A stretch of 64,000 bases of DNA from Akebia trifoliata. Lineage: Eukaryota > Streptophyta > Magnoliopsida > Ranunculales > Lardizabalaceae. Within the stretch, counting starts at the first letter, position 1. Every line of letters starts with the position of its first letter. The stretch lies in the NCBI GenBank assembly GCA_017979445.1, contig CM030710.1, positions 18,524,248-18,588,247 of the forward strand, written 5' to 3'. The position numbers and the translations under genes are program-made. The notes beneath the pieces were generated by a model. The model had not been told where the DNA came from. It searched no databases and saw nothing but the letters and a program-made list of their open reading frames with translations. This document shows, one piece after another, positions 1-11,635 of this stretch.

Positions 1-400
1 CTTCCAATCCTTATCTTATCATGCCATCCCTAGGAGAGGGGTGCTCTTTACTACCTAATTAACTATTCCAAGTGTGTGCAAATTGGAAAAATAACATACA
101 AAGGCAAGGAGTAACCCACTAGCAAAGAGAGGCGTGGGTGTTTCGGGATTACCTCCCGTGCTAGACGGGGTGAGGACGGTTTGAGTCGACTTAGGCCACC
201 AACTCCAATTTTGGTGTGCGAACCTAAGGAGCCGTGACGGTATTGTCCACCCGTCGTCCTTCCTTAGTCTATTACAATCCAAGCCTTCTTGGATAATTAA
301 TAAAAATTACAAGAAATCCTATACAAGAGTTTCTAAAATAGAAAAATAAACCTAACTAAAGATTAAAAGAAATTGAAAGAAAAGAAGAAAAAAGAAAAAG
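1..400 (-). repeat. Copy of the element's leader sequence, downstream of protease
   Basis: Bases 1-300 align closely with 3597-3900. Shared blocks include CTCCCGTGCTAGA, GTGCGAACCTAAGGA and TTACAATCCAA. The similarity then fades over the next 100-200 bases. In the right copy this lies between the primer-binding site and gag (a leader). Here it lies beyond protease, where reverse transcriptase should be. It could be the leader of a second element joined by deletion, or a sequence repeated at both ends of the internal region. The window edge hides the answer. Confidence 0.65.
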
Positions 401-789
401 GTGGTGCATTATCACTAATGGACTAATTCCCTTAATATCAGTTATGATCCAACCAATAGTTTCTTGATGTTCTCTCAAGACTTTTAACAATTTTTTCTCC
501 TAGACGACATTAAGTTGGGAGGAAATTATCACAAGAAAATTTTGATTTTTTCCAAGAAATTCGTATCTTAAAATGTTTGAAAATACTTTGAATTCTAACT
601 TGAGAAGCTCAATTAGAGAAGAAACTAGAGTAAAAATACGAATATGAAGATTTTTTACTTTTGCGTGCCAATGCGCAGAGTTTAAGGAATAAATTAAAGC
701 AAAGCATTGACCTCACTTATAGAGTATTCAATGTCAAAATCTTGACCAAAATGGGCTAAACATCTTTTTAGTAGATCAAAATACCCTAA

Positions 790-1650
790 CTCTTGACACG
801 TTTAGCTGACTAGTGCATTTATCATGTTCACTTCCTCCACATCATCATCTACATCAATTCCTTGAAAATTATGGAAAATGTTCAAGTTGACTTTCGTATC
901 TCCGAATTTTAAAGTCATAATCTAATTTTTACAATAAATGACTGCATCAAAAGTTGCTAAAAATGGATATCATAAGATTATAGGAACATGATTATGAAGA
1001 TTGATAATCTGTTCTGTGTCTAAGACAATAAAGTCAATCGAGAAATAGAAATATTTGACTTTCACTATTATATCCTTAATTACACCCTTGAAAACCTTAA
1101 TAGACCTATCGACTAAACTCAACGTGATATCTGTAGATTTCAAAACTCCCAAATCTAGTTGTTTATAAATCGAGAAGGTAAAAAATTCATACTAGCACGT
1201 AAGTCTAAGAGATATTTTCAACTACTTGATCTCCAATATGAATTCAAATTTTAGACTTTCAAAATCTTTAAATTTTGGTGCTATCATTTGCTGGATGACA
1301 GACAAAGCATGGACTGCCATGATGACTTCCTGAGAAAATGATATTTTCCTCTTAGTTGTGATTAAATCTTTAAGAAATTTTACATAAGATATTTGCTTAT
1401 TGACATCTAAGAATAGAATATTGATATGCACATTTTCAAACACTTCGAGGACACCCTCGAGTTGCTTACTCTTCTTATTGTCTCTAAGATAATAAAAAAA
1501 TGGAGCTTTTAGAATTGGTAGAATGATGGAAAGTTTTTCCAAATCTTTCTCATTCTCCTCAGGAGATTTTATGATTTCTTTTACTTGAACATTGTCCTTC
1601 TCTAGGACATTATCTTTCTCGTCAATAGGTTGGACCTTGCTGTCCACTTT
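790..1650 (-). pseudogene. Athila-type Gag-Pol linker and protease, broken
   Basis: Two frames, 1222-1647 and 970-1152, carry consecutive parts of the linker and aspartic protease region that processes Gag-Pol. The first holds the conserved block around SYVKFLKDL and the K-F-K-D-F stretch before the protease. Between them, near 1160-1185, the active-site segment is recognisable as DLRASMNF, where this family normally has DLGAS, so a Gly is replaced by Arg. The second frame holds the downstream DRSIKVFKGVI...FIVLD core. Beyond a stop at about 967 the reading still follows the family (PFLATFDAVI, then HFGQDFDIE near 740-765). The family would next have reverse transcriptase, which is absent. 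Confidence 0.8.
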
Positions 1651-1655
1651 CTTTC

Positions 1656-3099
1656 CTGACCTTAAGGTGTGGATAGCTTAGACAAAGTCTTATAGACTTC
1701 AGAATGACTTCCTACCTCATACTAGTCCTTTGGTCCATTAGAAATGGTAGGGTGACTTTTAGGGTAAAGAATAGTTTGATTGGGGAATGACATTTCTCTC
1801 TTTTTCCAAGGGAAATAACTAACAAACCCAAGTGAACTCCATCTTAGCTATGGACTGAGCAGTGACCTGATTAATTTCGATTCGATTTTGATTGGTCTAT
1901 TATTGAGTTTGAATGAGCTGTTGTTGCTACTTCATCAAATCTACCATTATAGATTTTAAGGATGATTGTTGTTGGCCAAGCAGAGTATAATTAGTCATGG
2001 AATCTATAATTATGGCTCTACTTTCAGTAGTTGCCGAGATTGATATGGTACTTATGAAATAATGGTTTGGTTCATGGAAAGAAAGATTTGTTTAGGATAG
2101 CTTCTATTGTAGCCTGGCTAACCATTAGACTGAATAGATTTGTTTTATTTATACGAAAAGTTAGGATGGAATCTATTATCTGGATAATACATTTGTCTAT
2201 AAGAATTTTGAATTGACTTTCTAAAAGTATTGTAGTCATTAACAGCATTGGCCTATTCGACCTTCATATATGGTAAGTTGGGACAACATTCAGCCAAATG
2301 GTCGCTGTCATCACACAAGACACATAAAGAAATTGGCTTAACTGACACTTACGAAACTGAGTGAGAATCATAATGAGAGTTAATTGCTGAGATGGTGAAA
2401 GCATCTAGTTTCTTTGTAAAACTATACATACCATTCACTAGATTGGATATAACATTCTTGAGATTATGGTCTACATTCATCTTATGCATTCCTTAACTCT
2501 TAACAGGATCTTCTTCATCAAACTCTTATTTTTAATGCTCCAATTTTGAGCATTCTCGACTAGTTCAACTAGAAAATCGTATGCTTGGTTAGGACTCTGA
2601 TTTATGAATTGACCCTCATGCATAGACTCAACTAAGGTACGTTGACTAATGAATCATTAAATTTCTCCTAAGTTCGGGATAATTCTTCATCCGGACGCCC
2701 TCTAAAATTCCTAATTACGATCTTTATTCCCTTAGTTTTGACCATAGGATAAAATTTGGCCATGAATTTCTTGGATAAAACATCCCATGATGTTATGGAA
2801 TTGGAAGTTAGGGAGTTCAACCATGCAGCTGTATAATCCTCTAAGGATAATAGAAATAAAATGAGCTTAACACTCTCCTCATCAAGATTCTTGTTTCTAA
2901 AAGTTTGACATATGGTCAAGGTGGGTGTAAGATTCACGCTCTAAACCATGAAATTTAGGGAGCATGTTTATGATAACTGCCTTAATTTCAAACTGAGGTG
3001 TAATATTTAATGATAATATAATACACGTATTCTACAGGAATACGTAGTGGAACTAGGAGTAAAGAGCTCATTGAGAGTTCGCTCTTGATCATCCATCAT
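1656..3099 (-). pseudogene. gag: Athila-type gag (capsid-nucleocapsid) pseudogene
   Basis: Gag builds the cytoplasmic virus-like particle. The start is taken at the ATG complementary to 3097-3099 because the following residues (MMDDQERTLNELF) match the usual start of this gag family. A conserved stretch near 2960-2995 reads INMLPKF. The Retrotrans_gag core is open at 2668-2937, with the typical pattern of a Trp-Leu pair, then SITSWD, then a KF.P block. A complete CX2CX4HX4C zinc knuckle (CVLCDDSDHLAECC) lies at 2283-2324. The C-terminal linker ends in TLRSGK at about 1651-1678, a signature of this lineage. Several stops and at least one frameshift interrupt it, so it is not expressed as one protein. 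The identity is secure; exact frameshift positions were not resolved. Confidence 0.8.
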
Positions 3100-4391
3100 A
3101 TTAGATGTGGATTTTTTACGAATTCTACTGATGGTACGTTCGATTTTAAGATCAAATCATTCTAATGTGTACTACTAGATCGTTTACCAAGCATGCAAAT
3201 CATAGTCTTTCAAACAATCACGAAAGAAAAGATTAGACCTAGATAGGTTGCCTAACTCTAGACAGCTCCTAACTAGTTAGAGATCACGTAATTAACCTTT
3301 CAACTCGATTTTATGATATCAAATTCAGATTATTCAGCTCTCCAAATTAGAGGTGGTACATAATGCATAAGTAAGGACGTTCTTAAATCACCTTTCTTTC
3401 TTAAATAGATAGAGTCTATTACCTTTAAGGGCAAGATCTTACTAGATACCAAATATGATCAAGAAACACAATCAGTACAACTTCAAACAAATATCTCCAA
3501 TTGAGCTTTGGGACCTTATATTCTTGATTTTAATTAGTTTGATTGAGTGACTAGTGAATTTATTACCCTATTTAAAGCAAGGAATTGGTAATGAATTCCA
3601 AGCCTTATCTTATGGTGTCATCCTTAAAAGAGACGTGCTCTTTACTAATCTTAATTAACTAATCCTAGTGTGTGCAAATTGGAAATTAACAAGCAAAAGT
3701 AACAAGTAACCAATTAGCAATGAGAATTATGGGTGGATCGAATTTACCTCCCGTGCTAGATGGGGTGAAAATGAATTGAGTCGACTTTGGTCACCAACTC
3801 CGATTTTTATGTGCGAACCTAAGGACTGTGATGGTATCGTCCAACTATCATCGTTCTCTAGTTTATTACAATCCAAACCTTCTTGGATAATTAATTAACT
3901 CATGGAAGGTTAACAAAGTTCCTAATACAAATGGATCTAAAATAGAAAATAGACCTAGTTAAAAATATAAAAATAAAAATAAAAATACAACAAGATCGAT
4001 GAATTTTGGATCTAATGGATTAAGTTTATGTTCTTATCCAAAGATTTCTCCAACCTACAAAAGAAATAGAGTGTTAGAAAATGAAAAAAATAAAAAAGAA
4101 ACAATAAAAACTAAATCTTTTGTTACAATCCAGGAGAAAAACTATGAAGTACATCAAAAGTAGAACACTCAAGTTTTTGGAAATAATGTGGCGTAATGAA
4201 TATTGACTGCATAACATTGAAATCTCAAGATCTGTGTTTAAAAATTTTCCACAAATCTTAAAATACCTTACTGGTTGTAATAAGAATATATATATATGTA
4301 TATTTTGTATTGACAGAAAAATAGAAACAGAAATAAAATGAAGAAAACTAGCGAAAATAACTTCAAACTAACTTAAAAACAACTACACATT
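3100..4391 (-). other. Untranslated leader between primer-binding site and gag
   Basis: This stretch of about 1.3 kb between the primer-binding site and the gag start has no open frame. It contains the second copy (3597 to about 3965) of the repeat at 1-400. It is AT-rich, with a short TA run at 4288-4298. Long leaders are usual in this lineage. Confidence 0.55.
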
Positions 4392-4409
4392 TTCCCAACA
4401 ATGACACCA
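4392..4409 (-). other. Primer-binding site of the Athila-type element
   Basis: The minus strand reads TGGTGTCATTGTTGGGAA, a mutated form of the TGGCGCCGTTGCCGGGGA-type site common to this clade. It lies 5 bases inside the LTR end and gives the element's direction. It sets the LTR to its right and gag to its left. Confidence 0.7.
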
Positions 4410-4414
4410 AATTT

Positions 4415-5520
4415 TGTTGTTACCATTGCCATCTCATCAGAAATTAATATATTTATACTCTCCTTAACTTGTAGGCAAGTAAGGAATCTAGCCCAAGAAA
4501 AATAAAAAGTTACCAAGCTAAGCAAAATGAAATTCAACTAAATTACAATTTTAAAATATTTTTTTATATTTTGTGAAACAAAAATGGAGAGTAAATGTTG
4601 TTACACAACAAAATGATAGAAAATAATTTTATGCTAAGAAACAATAGAAGAAGCCATTAGTGATTAGAGTAACCTAGGATTAGTAAATAAAATTATATTT
4701 AAATCTATCCTTCCTCGCACCCAACTCCAAGGGCTTGGTGCGACCCCCTTGGGTTGGAAGATATGGCATGAAGCCTGGAAATAAGATAATAGTTAAGATT
4801 TCTTTACTCACTAATGTGTGAAGTCCCTATCACAAATTATTTAGATTAAGTTAAGCATAAGAGGTGTAGAAGTTCATCTAAAGTCTTGATTTATTGGAGT
4901 TTGATAAAACCTTGAAGAGAACCCAATAATCGTTAGTAACATAGAAAGATAAAGAACATAATCACATAAATAAAAGCTTACTCCTAGGCTTCCTCTTCTC
5001 ACTAATGGAGGGAGTCTAGTCTATAGTCATTGCAAGGATACAAAGAAAAGTCAGGAAAACAATACTTGTATTCATAAAATAATCAATATACACAATCTCC
5101 TTCTTTTAAAAATTGTAAAGAGTTGCAGAAATAAAATCTATCTAAAAATTGAAAAATTACATTGATATTGTCAAAGGCATTGGGGGAGAAAAGAGAATGG
5201 ATCAAGGGCCAAAGACCCTTTCTCAATTGAAAAAATGATCTATTTATAAACCTTAGGTGCTTTAGAAGGATCCAAAAATAGTCACAATCACTATTGCAGA
5301 TAATATCACATGCAAAGCATACTAGAGTAATTTTCATTCGAAAAGTACTACGCCACATTGATCTGGAGACACTTGGATCTCCAATTTTGCATGGTAGCTT
5401 GATTATTCTTCTAGATTGTAATACACACTTGATTGATTGAGTTGGTGTTCATCTTGATGATTTGATATCTAACATGTATAGTGAACACACATAATCAATT
5501 TTCCAATAAATGCATTAATT
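4415..5520 (-). repeat. 5' LTR of the Athila-type element
   Basis: About 1.1 kb directly next to the primer-binding site. On the minus strand a TATA box (TTTATAAATAG, complement of about 5228-5240) is followed by a pyrimidine-rich leader, as in an LTR promoter. A diverged second copy lies at about 32150-36280. Both copies share the block around ACTAATGGAGGGAGTCTAG and a common right end near GCATTAATT / ACATTAATT. The outer border is uncertain by a few bases because both copies also share TTAATT just outside the expected TG...CA end. Confidence 0.7.
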
Positions 5521-5857
5521 TTGTTGGCCTTTTCGCTTGCTCAGTATTACAATCTTAAGTAGCTAACTTTGTATTGAGATTTAACTTTTACTTGCCTGAG
5601 AATGAATGAATCTATTGAATATACCTTTCAATTTCATTTACTTTACCTGTGTATATATCGTTGATTTGAACTAGCAAGTTTTACTTGAGGAACTTGTTGT
5701 GGCTAGTTTTTCCTTGAAATATATTTTTTTTCTATATATTATAGTACTTTGTTAGTATCTTATTGTCCACATTTTAGTTGATGAATGAATTTTCATAATA
5801 ATAATGTAAGATACGTTGTTAGTATCTTACTGTCAACTTTTGATATAAGGTGAATTA
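5521..5857. other. No gene seen; AT-rich with a short direct repeat
   Basis: The phrase TTGTTAGTATCTTA appears twice (about 5751 and 5817), each followed by a similar TGTC/AAC stretch, with AATGAATG-like spacer. I see no coding frame and no element ends here. Confidence 0.4.
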
Positions 5858-6121
5858 CTATTTTGTGAGCCAAAAATGAGTTATTTACGATTTTGACTTA
5901 TTGTTCATTTAAGTACAAAAACGTGAACAATCACGTCTTCATTAAAAAAATTCAAAAAAAAGTAACTATTTCGTGGGTTTAAAGTGAAATTGTCACTTAA
6001 ACCTACAAAATAATCACTTTAAAAACCTCCGAATTCGATATATAAAACACATTGGTAATTAAAATGAACAATGAGCTGGAATCGTAAATTCGTCAAAAAT
6101 TTATCACTTTTTCACAAATAT
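5858..6121. mobile_element. Foldback MITE, about 265 bp
   Basis: The whole unit is an imperfect inverted repeat. The outer arms begin TTTTGTGAG... and end ...TTCACAAAT. Within them TTACGATTTTGACTTATTGTT pairs with the complement of AACAATGAGCTGGAATCGTAA. An inner pair (GTGGGTTTAAAGTGA with TCACTTAAACCTAC) sits near the centre, with a loop of a few bases. It has no coding capacity. Size and structure fit a miniature inverted-repeat transposable element. The superfamily was not assigned because no clear target duplication was found. Confidence 0.65.
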
Positions 6122-6854
6122 CCTTTTGATGTATATATATATATATATTTCATGTTTTGGTAGATATAAATCTTTATTTTGACTTTTGGTGTTGAAATGA
6201 TCAAATACAATTATTTTTGTTGAAACGGATTAAAAAAATATTGAAAATTTTGTATGATGTGTGTCCAACCCCTATTTTTGTTCTTTTATATCAAAAGTCA
6301 TGCATTAAGTATGATAGAAAGTTGCAGATTTTGGTACTTTTGACCCACTTAGCCCATTATGTTTGCTTAATATATAGGTTGATTATAACTTTGTCTCTTT
6401 ATCGTGTTGTAGGGTTTAGGGTAGAATACCATACTATCTTGCTTGACAAATCAAGTCGTAAAGGTTAAGCCTCAAAGCGTGCTTATTATTTTTACTAAGA
6501 AATTTTATTTGTAAATCAAGAGATACGTGAACTTAATATTGATAAAGTAAATAATACATATTGCTTAGTAGATTTGATTGCTATTCAAAGTTTTGGATCC
6601 TTTTTTTGAAAAAACTTATCACAACCAAAGGTTGAGGCCCTCCATCAAATAGATGGTTGAGAACTTGATATGTTAGATATTTAACAAAAATAGTCCTATT
6701 TAACTATATTTTAGTTATTTGATAAGAAATTTAACTATTTATTTTATTAGAAGAAAGTAGGAAGTTTGTTAGCATTTTGTTAATACAAGTAGCATAAATT
6801 TTGAAGATCAATCAAAGAAAATAACCATAGATATAATTTTTTTTTTTTGTTGTT
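6122..6854. other. No gene seen; AT-rich intergenic DNA
   Basis: It contains a (TA)n run at about 6134-6150 and a chance 83-codon frame at 6217-6468, hydrophobic and without recognisable domains. Nothing else is supported. Confidence 0.4.
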
Positions 6855-6859
6855 AAGAT

Positions 6860-7450
6860 GGTCCTAAGATAATATCAATTGGTAGTAGAGCTATGGTGAC
6901 TAACCTGCACTTATGCAAGAGGTCAAAAAATTCAATTAGTTCAATAATATGATGGACCATTTGAAGTTATAATCTAAAATATTCTTTTAAACATTCCTAA
7001 CCCAGTTAGGATTTAGAAATGTAATATTGATCTTCTCTCCAATGATTATTTCATTGATTAGGTCAAGTACTACATAATTTAATGTTAAGAACAATCTTTG
7101 AAACTTATAGCTTAAAAAAGATTTTGTGGTATCACATGTGATCCCCTCACCACAAATAAATTCTAGTACAAATTATGAAGTTTATTGGTTAGTGAGTGCA
7201 AACAAAACCCAAACAAGTCTTTCCAATATACATGTGTTTAACTTGATTCTTGGGTTTAATTGTTATTTTCAATATTTATTACAACCTGTGATACTTCATA
7301 TATTTTTAGACCATCTGTTGCCTCATCCACTAGTATTACATAATCCAAAGTTAAGAACAATCTTTTAAGCTGAAGGTTTAGGAAATGAGTTTTTGGTATC
7401 ATATGTGATTCCCTAACCACAACTCAATTCTTAATACAGATTATGAACGA
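6860..7450 (+). repeat. Duplicated SINE-like unit, about 265-bp period
   Basis: Two imperfect copies lie in direct order. Each has TTAAGAACAATCTTT (7085 and 7351), then GGTATCACATGTGAT / GGTATCATATGTGAT (7129 and 7396), CCACAA and an ATTATGAA block. Upstream, TTGGTAGTAGAGCTATGG near 6880 and GCAAGAGGTC near 6915 loosely resemble the A and B promoter boxes of tRNA-derived SINEs. The repeat is seen directly. The SINE origin is an inference and weak. Confidence 0.45.
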
Positions 7451-8219
7451 TAGTTGATCTAAGACAAATCACTATTACATACCTAGTTATTATTGATTTT
7501 TAAAAAAATTTAATTAAATCATTTTAGTTGTAATTAGTCATTGAATTAATACATAAATTGATGATCACATATGTGTATGAATAGAATTTGGTGGAATTGA
7601 TATAAAATATAAAAAAGAGATTAAGTTGTACATTTGGAAGTGGATGATTATATCCAGATTGGGGAAAAAGATTATGAATATATGAAAAGAGTTTTCTCTT
7701 TTATAAGTTTTGTATATCTTATGATGGTTCTCTACACTCCTTGAGATATGTTTTGATGATGTTGGTTTTTTAAAATCAATATGATCAATTAAGAAACTTA
7801 CCTATGTTCCTTATAATGGTTAATTAAATCAACTCGTTCATGGGTTATTATTTGCTCAGATCTATCTTATGCATAGTCATTTATTTGCTCAAATATGATT
7901 TGCAAGTCAAAATAAAATCCTTGAATTATTTTTTTGGATGGTTCAAGAATTGATTTAGTCTATGTGTTGTTTGTATGTATGTAGGTTTATGTGTTATTTG
8001 TACGTAATTTGTCAATATCTCCCAAATCCTTATTTGTATATACTATTTTTTATTCTTTTTTGTGCTTCTTAACTATCTTTCGATAGATGTTACTCGATTT
8101 TAGACAAAGCACATAGACTTCATAAGGACAACACATAAACAAATCAAATTCTTGAATGAGTTAGGTGGAATTGCATAAAATTCAAAGTGGATAGTATGTG
8201 CTACTCAAAATTATACGTT
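7451..8219. other. No gene seen; possibly 5' flank of the CACTA element
   Basis: AT-rich DNA just upstream of the solo LTR that splits the CACTA element. No CACTA-type terminus matching the right end at 31242 was found here, so I cannot say where the transposon begins. Confidence 0.35.
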
Positions 8220-8224
8220 ATGAT

Positions 8225-9556
8225 TGAAAGCACCCTCGATCCGCGGGGTATGCGGATCTGCTTTTGACCTTTGAGGTTTGGGAATTGTCACCTAGTTATT
8301 ACGGTCTAGGAACCGAATATAGACTCGGAACAAATAAAAATGACTAATCTACTAAAAAATACTAAGTCCGGGGATCACATTACGGAGTTGAAAGGTGTTA
8401 GACACCAACCCCACCCGATAAACGCCGATCTCTACTAATTTTCAAGTAAATTACATTGCTAAAAGACCTAATAAAATAAAAAATAAGAAATTTATACCTT
8501 TCCAAAGACAACAGTCTTGTTTCCTCAGATCCGATAGAGTAGCTCCTTGTACAGTACTCCTCGCTTCATTTTGTCTCTGGATCTAATTTCTGATCTCCGA
8601 GGTAAGGTATCTCTTTCTTAGATCTGCATTCTTCAAATTTTTTTATGTATTTCTGGGTGTTTTTGAAAGGTTTCTAGGTGTTTTTCGAGCTAAAATCGAA
8701 GTATGGGTATTAGGTAAGGAGTTGGGGCTTCAAAATTAGGGTTTATGGAAAGCTAAGGAAGCTTTTTGACATACTCTCTTAAGATTTATTTTTGGATACG
8801 AAAATAGGGTGTGGAGGCTCCTATTTATAAAAATTTTTTAAGTGCTTGCTTTGATAGAGCTAGTATTTAATTAGAATTATTTTTAATAGAGTTATAATTT
8901 AATTAGAATTGTTTTAGGTAAAGTTATAATTTAATTAGAATTGTTTTAGGTAGAGTTATTATTTAGTTAGAATTCTATTAAATAGAGTTATTATTTAATT
9001 AGGATTATTTTAAATAGAGTTATTATTTAATTAGAAATTCTATTAGGATTTTAACTTTTAGTCTCACTTGATTGACTTTAAGATTTTTACTTTAGTCTTA
9101 CTTGGTTGACTTTAATTTTTTTTACTTGAGTCTTACTTGATTGACTTTAATATCTTGACTTTAGTCTTACTGAATTGACTTTAAGATTTTGGAAAAATCC
9201 CCTTTATTATATCTTTAATTCTTTGGGCCCTAGACAGAGGGGTCCTTTAATAAATATATGGGTAACCATCAACAATTTTGCCTAAGAGCCTAATTAGTAA
9301 TTTGGTCATTTTTTAGTGATTTTTATTGTAAAGCTTGTTTTTGTCTGAAAAATGATGATTTCTATGTTTTTAAGGTTATATTTTCCTAGCGTAGCGTGGT
9401 TTCTATAGTTTTGTCAATTCGAGATACCTCATCCGAATTTCTAAAACATATCTAGTAACAAAATAAAGCATTAGAATAATCATCCATCATTGGGAATCGT
9501 TACAATCAGGTTGACGAGTTGATTAATCAAGCAAGTGTAAAAATGGGGTGTTTACA
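8225..9556 (-). mobile_element. Solo LTR (1332 bp) with perfect 5-bp target duplication
   Basis: Ends are TGAAAGCACC... and ...GGTGTTTACA, flanked by ATGAT at 8220-8224 and again at 9557-9561. No internal retrotransposon region is present, so this is a solo LTR left by recombination. On the minus strand a TATA box followed by AGGAGCC (complement of about 8811-8827) sets the orientation. The family is unknown, but another member starts at 63960 on the opposite strand. It interrupts DNA just upstream of the CACTA transposase start. Confidence 0.85.
8848..9192. repeat. Two adjacent minisatellites inside the solo LTR
   Basis: From about 8848 to 9050 a unit near 36 bp (AGAGTTATTATTTAATTAGAATT and variants) is repeated five to six times. 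From about 9057 to 9192 a second unit of about 36 bp (TTTAGTCTTACTTGATTGAC...) is repeated four times. Both are imperfect. They lie downstream of the TATA box on the element's minus strand, or upstream if the orientation is wrong. Confidence 0.75.
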
Positions 9557-9598
9557 ATGATATGAGTTTAAACTTGGAATGTTTCATGAATATTACAG

Positions 9599-10713
9599 AT
9601 GGATAAATCTTGGATGTCTATAGATAGATTATTAATAGAATATGAGGAGTGGGTTAAAAAATTTATAAGATTTATAGCAAACAATATAAGTAAACTTAGT
9701 TCAGCATGATGTCCATGTAGAAGCTTTGGTAACTTCAAAAAATATACGTTAGAAGAGATAAAATGTCATTTTTTTAATAATGTGATAGATCAAACATATC
9801 GTACATGAGTTTCTCACAGAGAAAAAGGTCTCGAAAAAATATTGATAAGTGTAAATATATTACAATTCTTATGACCAAGATGTTGAAAATGTGGCATTTG
9901 AAGATGTTGACGATACAATTGAGATGGTTGAGGTGACATACGATCAATTTACAAGTAATCCTAACAAGTTTCGAGAATTAATCGAAAATGCTAAAAAATT
10001 GTTATATTTGGATTGCTCAAATTTTACAAAGTTATCGACATTTGTCAAACTATGAAATTTGAAAACGGTAAATGGTTAGCCAGATAAAAACTTTTCGGAG
10101 TTGTTAAAATTATTAGGAACTATATTCTCGAATCCCAATGAGATGCCAATATCAATTCATCAAGCCAAGAATACATTGAAAATATTGGGAATGGAATATG
10201 AGAAGATGCATGCACATCATAATGATTTTGTCTTATATAGAAAGAAGTACAATACTATCGAAGCATGCCCTACTTGTGCAATGTCGAAATGGAAGTTAAA
10301 ATGAAATAAAACCCAAATAAACAAAGACATGCCTGCAAAAATTATATGATATTTTCTGATTATCCAAATATTAGAAAATGATTTAAGTCTAAATAGATGG
10401 CAAAAGATCAGACATGACATGATCGTCAAAAAATAGATGATGGTAAACTACGTCATCCAGTAGACTCCCCATCATGGAAGCTAATAAATAATAAGTGGCC
10501 AGAATTTGCTTCAAAATCACAAAACTTACAACTGGCCTTTTCAAAAAATGGAATTAACCCATATAGTAATCTTAGCAGCAGATATGGTTGTTAACCTAAG
10601 CTAATGACTCCTATAACTTTCCACTATGGTTGTGCATGAAGAGGAAGTTTATGATGTTAACATTACTAACATCGGGTCGACGAGAACCTAAGAATGATAT
10701 CTATATTTATTTA
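9599..10713 (+). pseudogene. CACTA transposase (tnp2 family), N-terminal part
   Basis: The transposase cuts and joins CACTA ends in the nucleus. The frame starts at ATG 9599, just after a TTACAG splice-acceptor-like sequence, with MDKSWM and then EYEEWV, the transposase-associated domain, including a Cys-Pro-Cys block (about 9714). After 9930 the tnp2 core follows: FRELIENAKK, SNFTKLSTF, then an open stretch 10101-10304 with HQAKNTLKILGMEYEKMHAHHNDF and a Cys-Pro-Thr-Cys pair. The next part (about 10440-10700) matches the H-P-aspartate/serine segment and the region before the D-x-Y-L block. Stops are frequent. It ends where the minus-strand solo LTR is inserted. Confidence 0.85.
10709..10713 (+). 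other. Target-site duplication ATTTA, left copy
   Basis: ATTTA here and at 24785-24789 flank the split minus-strand solo LTR. With one copy removed, the transposase reading frame (Y-L then A-P-L) continues in register. Confidence 0.75.
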
Positions 10714-11635
10714 TCTGACACCCCGCCAAATGCTAACACAAAGTCCTATGTCAAATCTTGAGGCACTAGGTGGCACCTCAAAATTTTGGCATGATCTCCT
10801 CTATTTATGTTAGCATTTCAAGGCGTTCAACCTGTTCCACCTGATAAACAAAATCTATAATATCCTGTACATATACATACAAAATACAATAACTAGAGAA
10901 AGCCTATATACATCTAATAATGTATGATAGATCAAAATGAGGAAGGATAAACAAAATATAGGATTATACAAAACTCCTCACTCTAATAAAAGTCATAACA
11001 CTCAGTACAAAATCCACAATACTAACTAAACAAACTAACACCACTAGGGGTTATAACCCCAATACTCACTATGTAATGGACTCTGATTATCTATCTAACC
11101 TACCAGATAATCCTCACTCATATTTTACACTTGCCTCGCTAAGCTTCGAATCTGAAACTAAAAAAAATAGAGAAGGAAAGGGTGAATAACAATGGTTACC
11201 CAGTAAAAAAGTAAATAATTCATACCAATAACCTCTCATAACATAAACGAATAAACATACTGAATCATTTTAACATATGCAAAGTTTTATAGAATAAACT
11301 ATGATTAATTGGTACATATAGCCAGAGATGAGCAACTAAATATTTTAAAACTCACATTACATCATTAGCATTACTTACTATAATATTTTATTTTTATACA
11401 AATCTAATTAACTAAATAGAAACATTAAACATGCATTTCATTTTAAATATCAAAATAAATCAATAGATACATGATACACAATATAGGAGTAGTGGAATTA
11501 AAAAGTTTGGAGTCACGACTGGATCGTTCCTAATCGAGACATGATGTTTCAAATAAAGTATTAGTTCCTGATTTTGTGGCTGATTGCTGTTTACCATACT
11601 TGCGTGATCATTTATCCGGCTCAGGTTAGTCATTT

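Larger units (their letters stand above)
1..5520 (-). mobile_element. Athila-type Ty3/gypsy element, partial, reverse transcriptase region missing
   Basis: Read on the minus strand from the right: an LTR (about 4415-5520), a primer-binding site, a long leader, gag starting at 3099, then protease to about 790. Protease is followed not by reverse transcriptase but by AT-rich non-coding DNA (about 660 to 1) that repeats the leader. The 3' LTR, if present, lies before base 1. The lineage call rests on the gag start (Met-Met-Asp-Asp-Gln-Glu-Arg-Thr-Leu), the zinc knuckle, the TLRSGK motif and the protease downstream motifs, all seen in Athila-like Gag-Pol. Stops and frameshifts show it is dead. 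A gag-PR-only structure could be a deletion product or a non-autonomous family; one copy cannot decide. Confidence 0.8.

Noticed and set aside
4861..5060. Coding potential of the conserved block shared with 32215-32400
   Set aside because: The conservation is that of an LTR leader; frames on both strands are short and differ between copies.
6217..6468. 83-codon frame with membrane-like composition
   Set aside because: AT-rich DNA gives hydrophobic chance frames; no domain, no promoter context, no second copy.
5858..8219. Search for the left CACTA terminus matching the right end at 31242
   Set aside because: Sequences such as CACTAGTATTACA (7328) and CACTATTACATA (7471) share only the first bases and lack the inner GGAAAAAAG part, so no left end is claimed.
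8848..9192. Repeat array considered as a possible CRISPR
   Set aside because: Units are directly adjacent without unique spacers, degenerate, and lie in a plant LTR.
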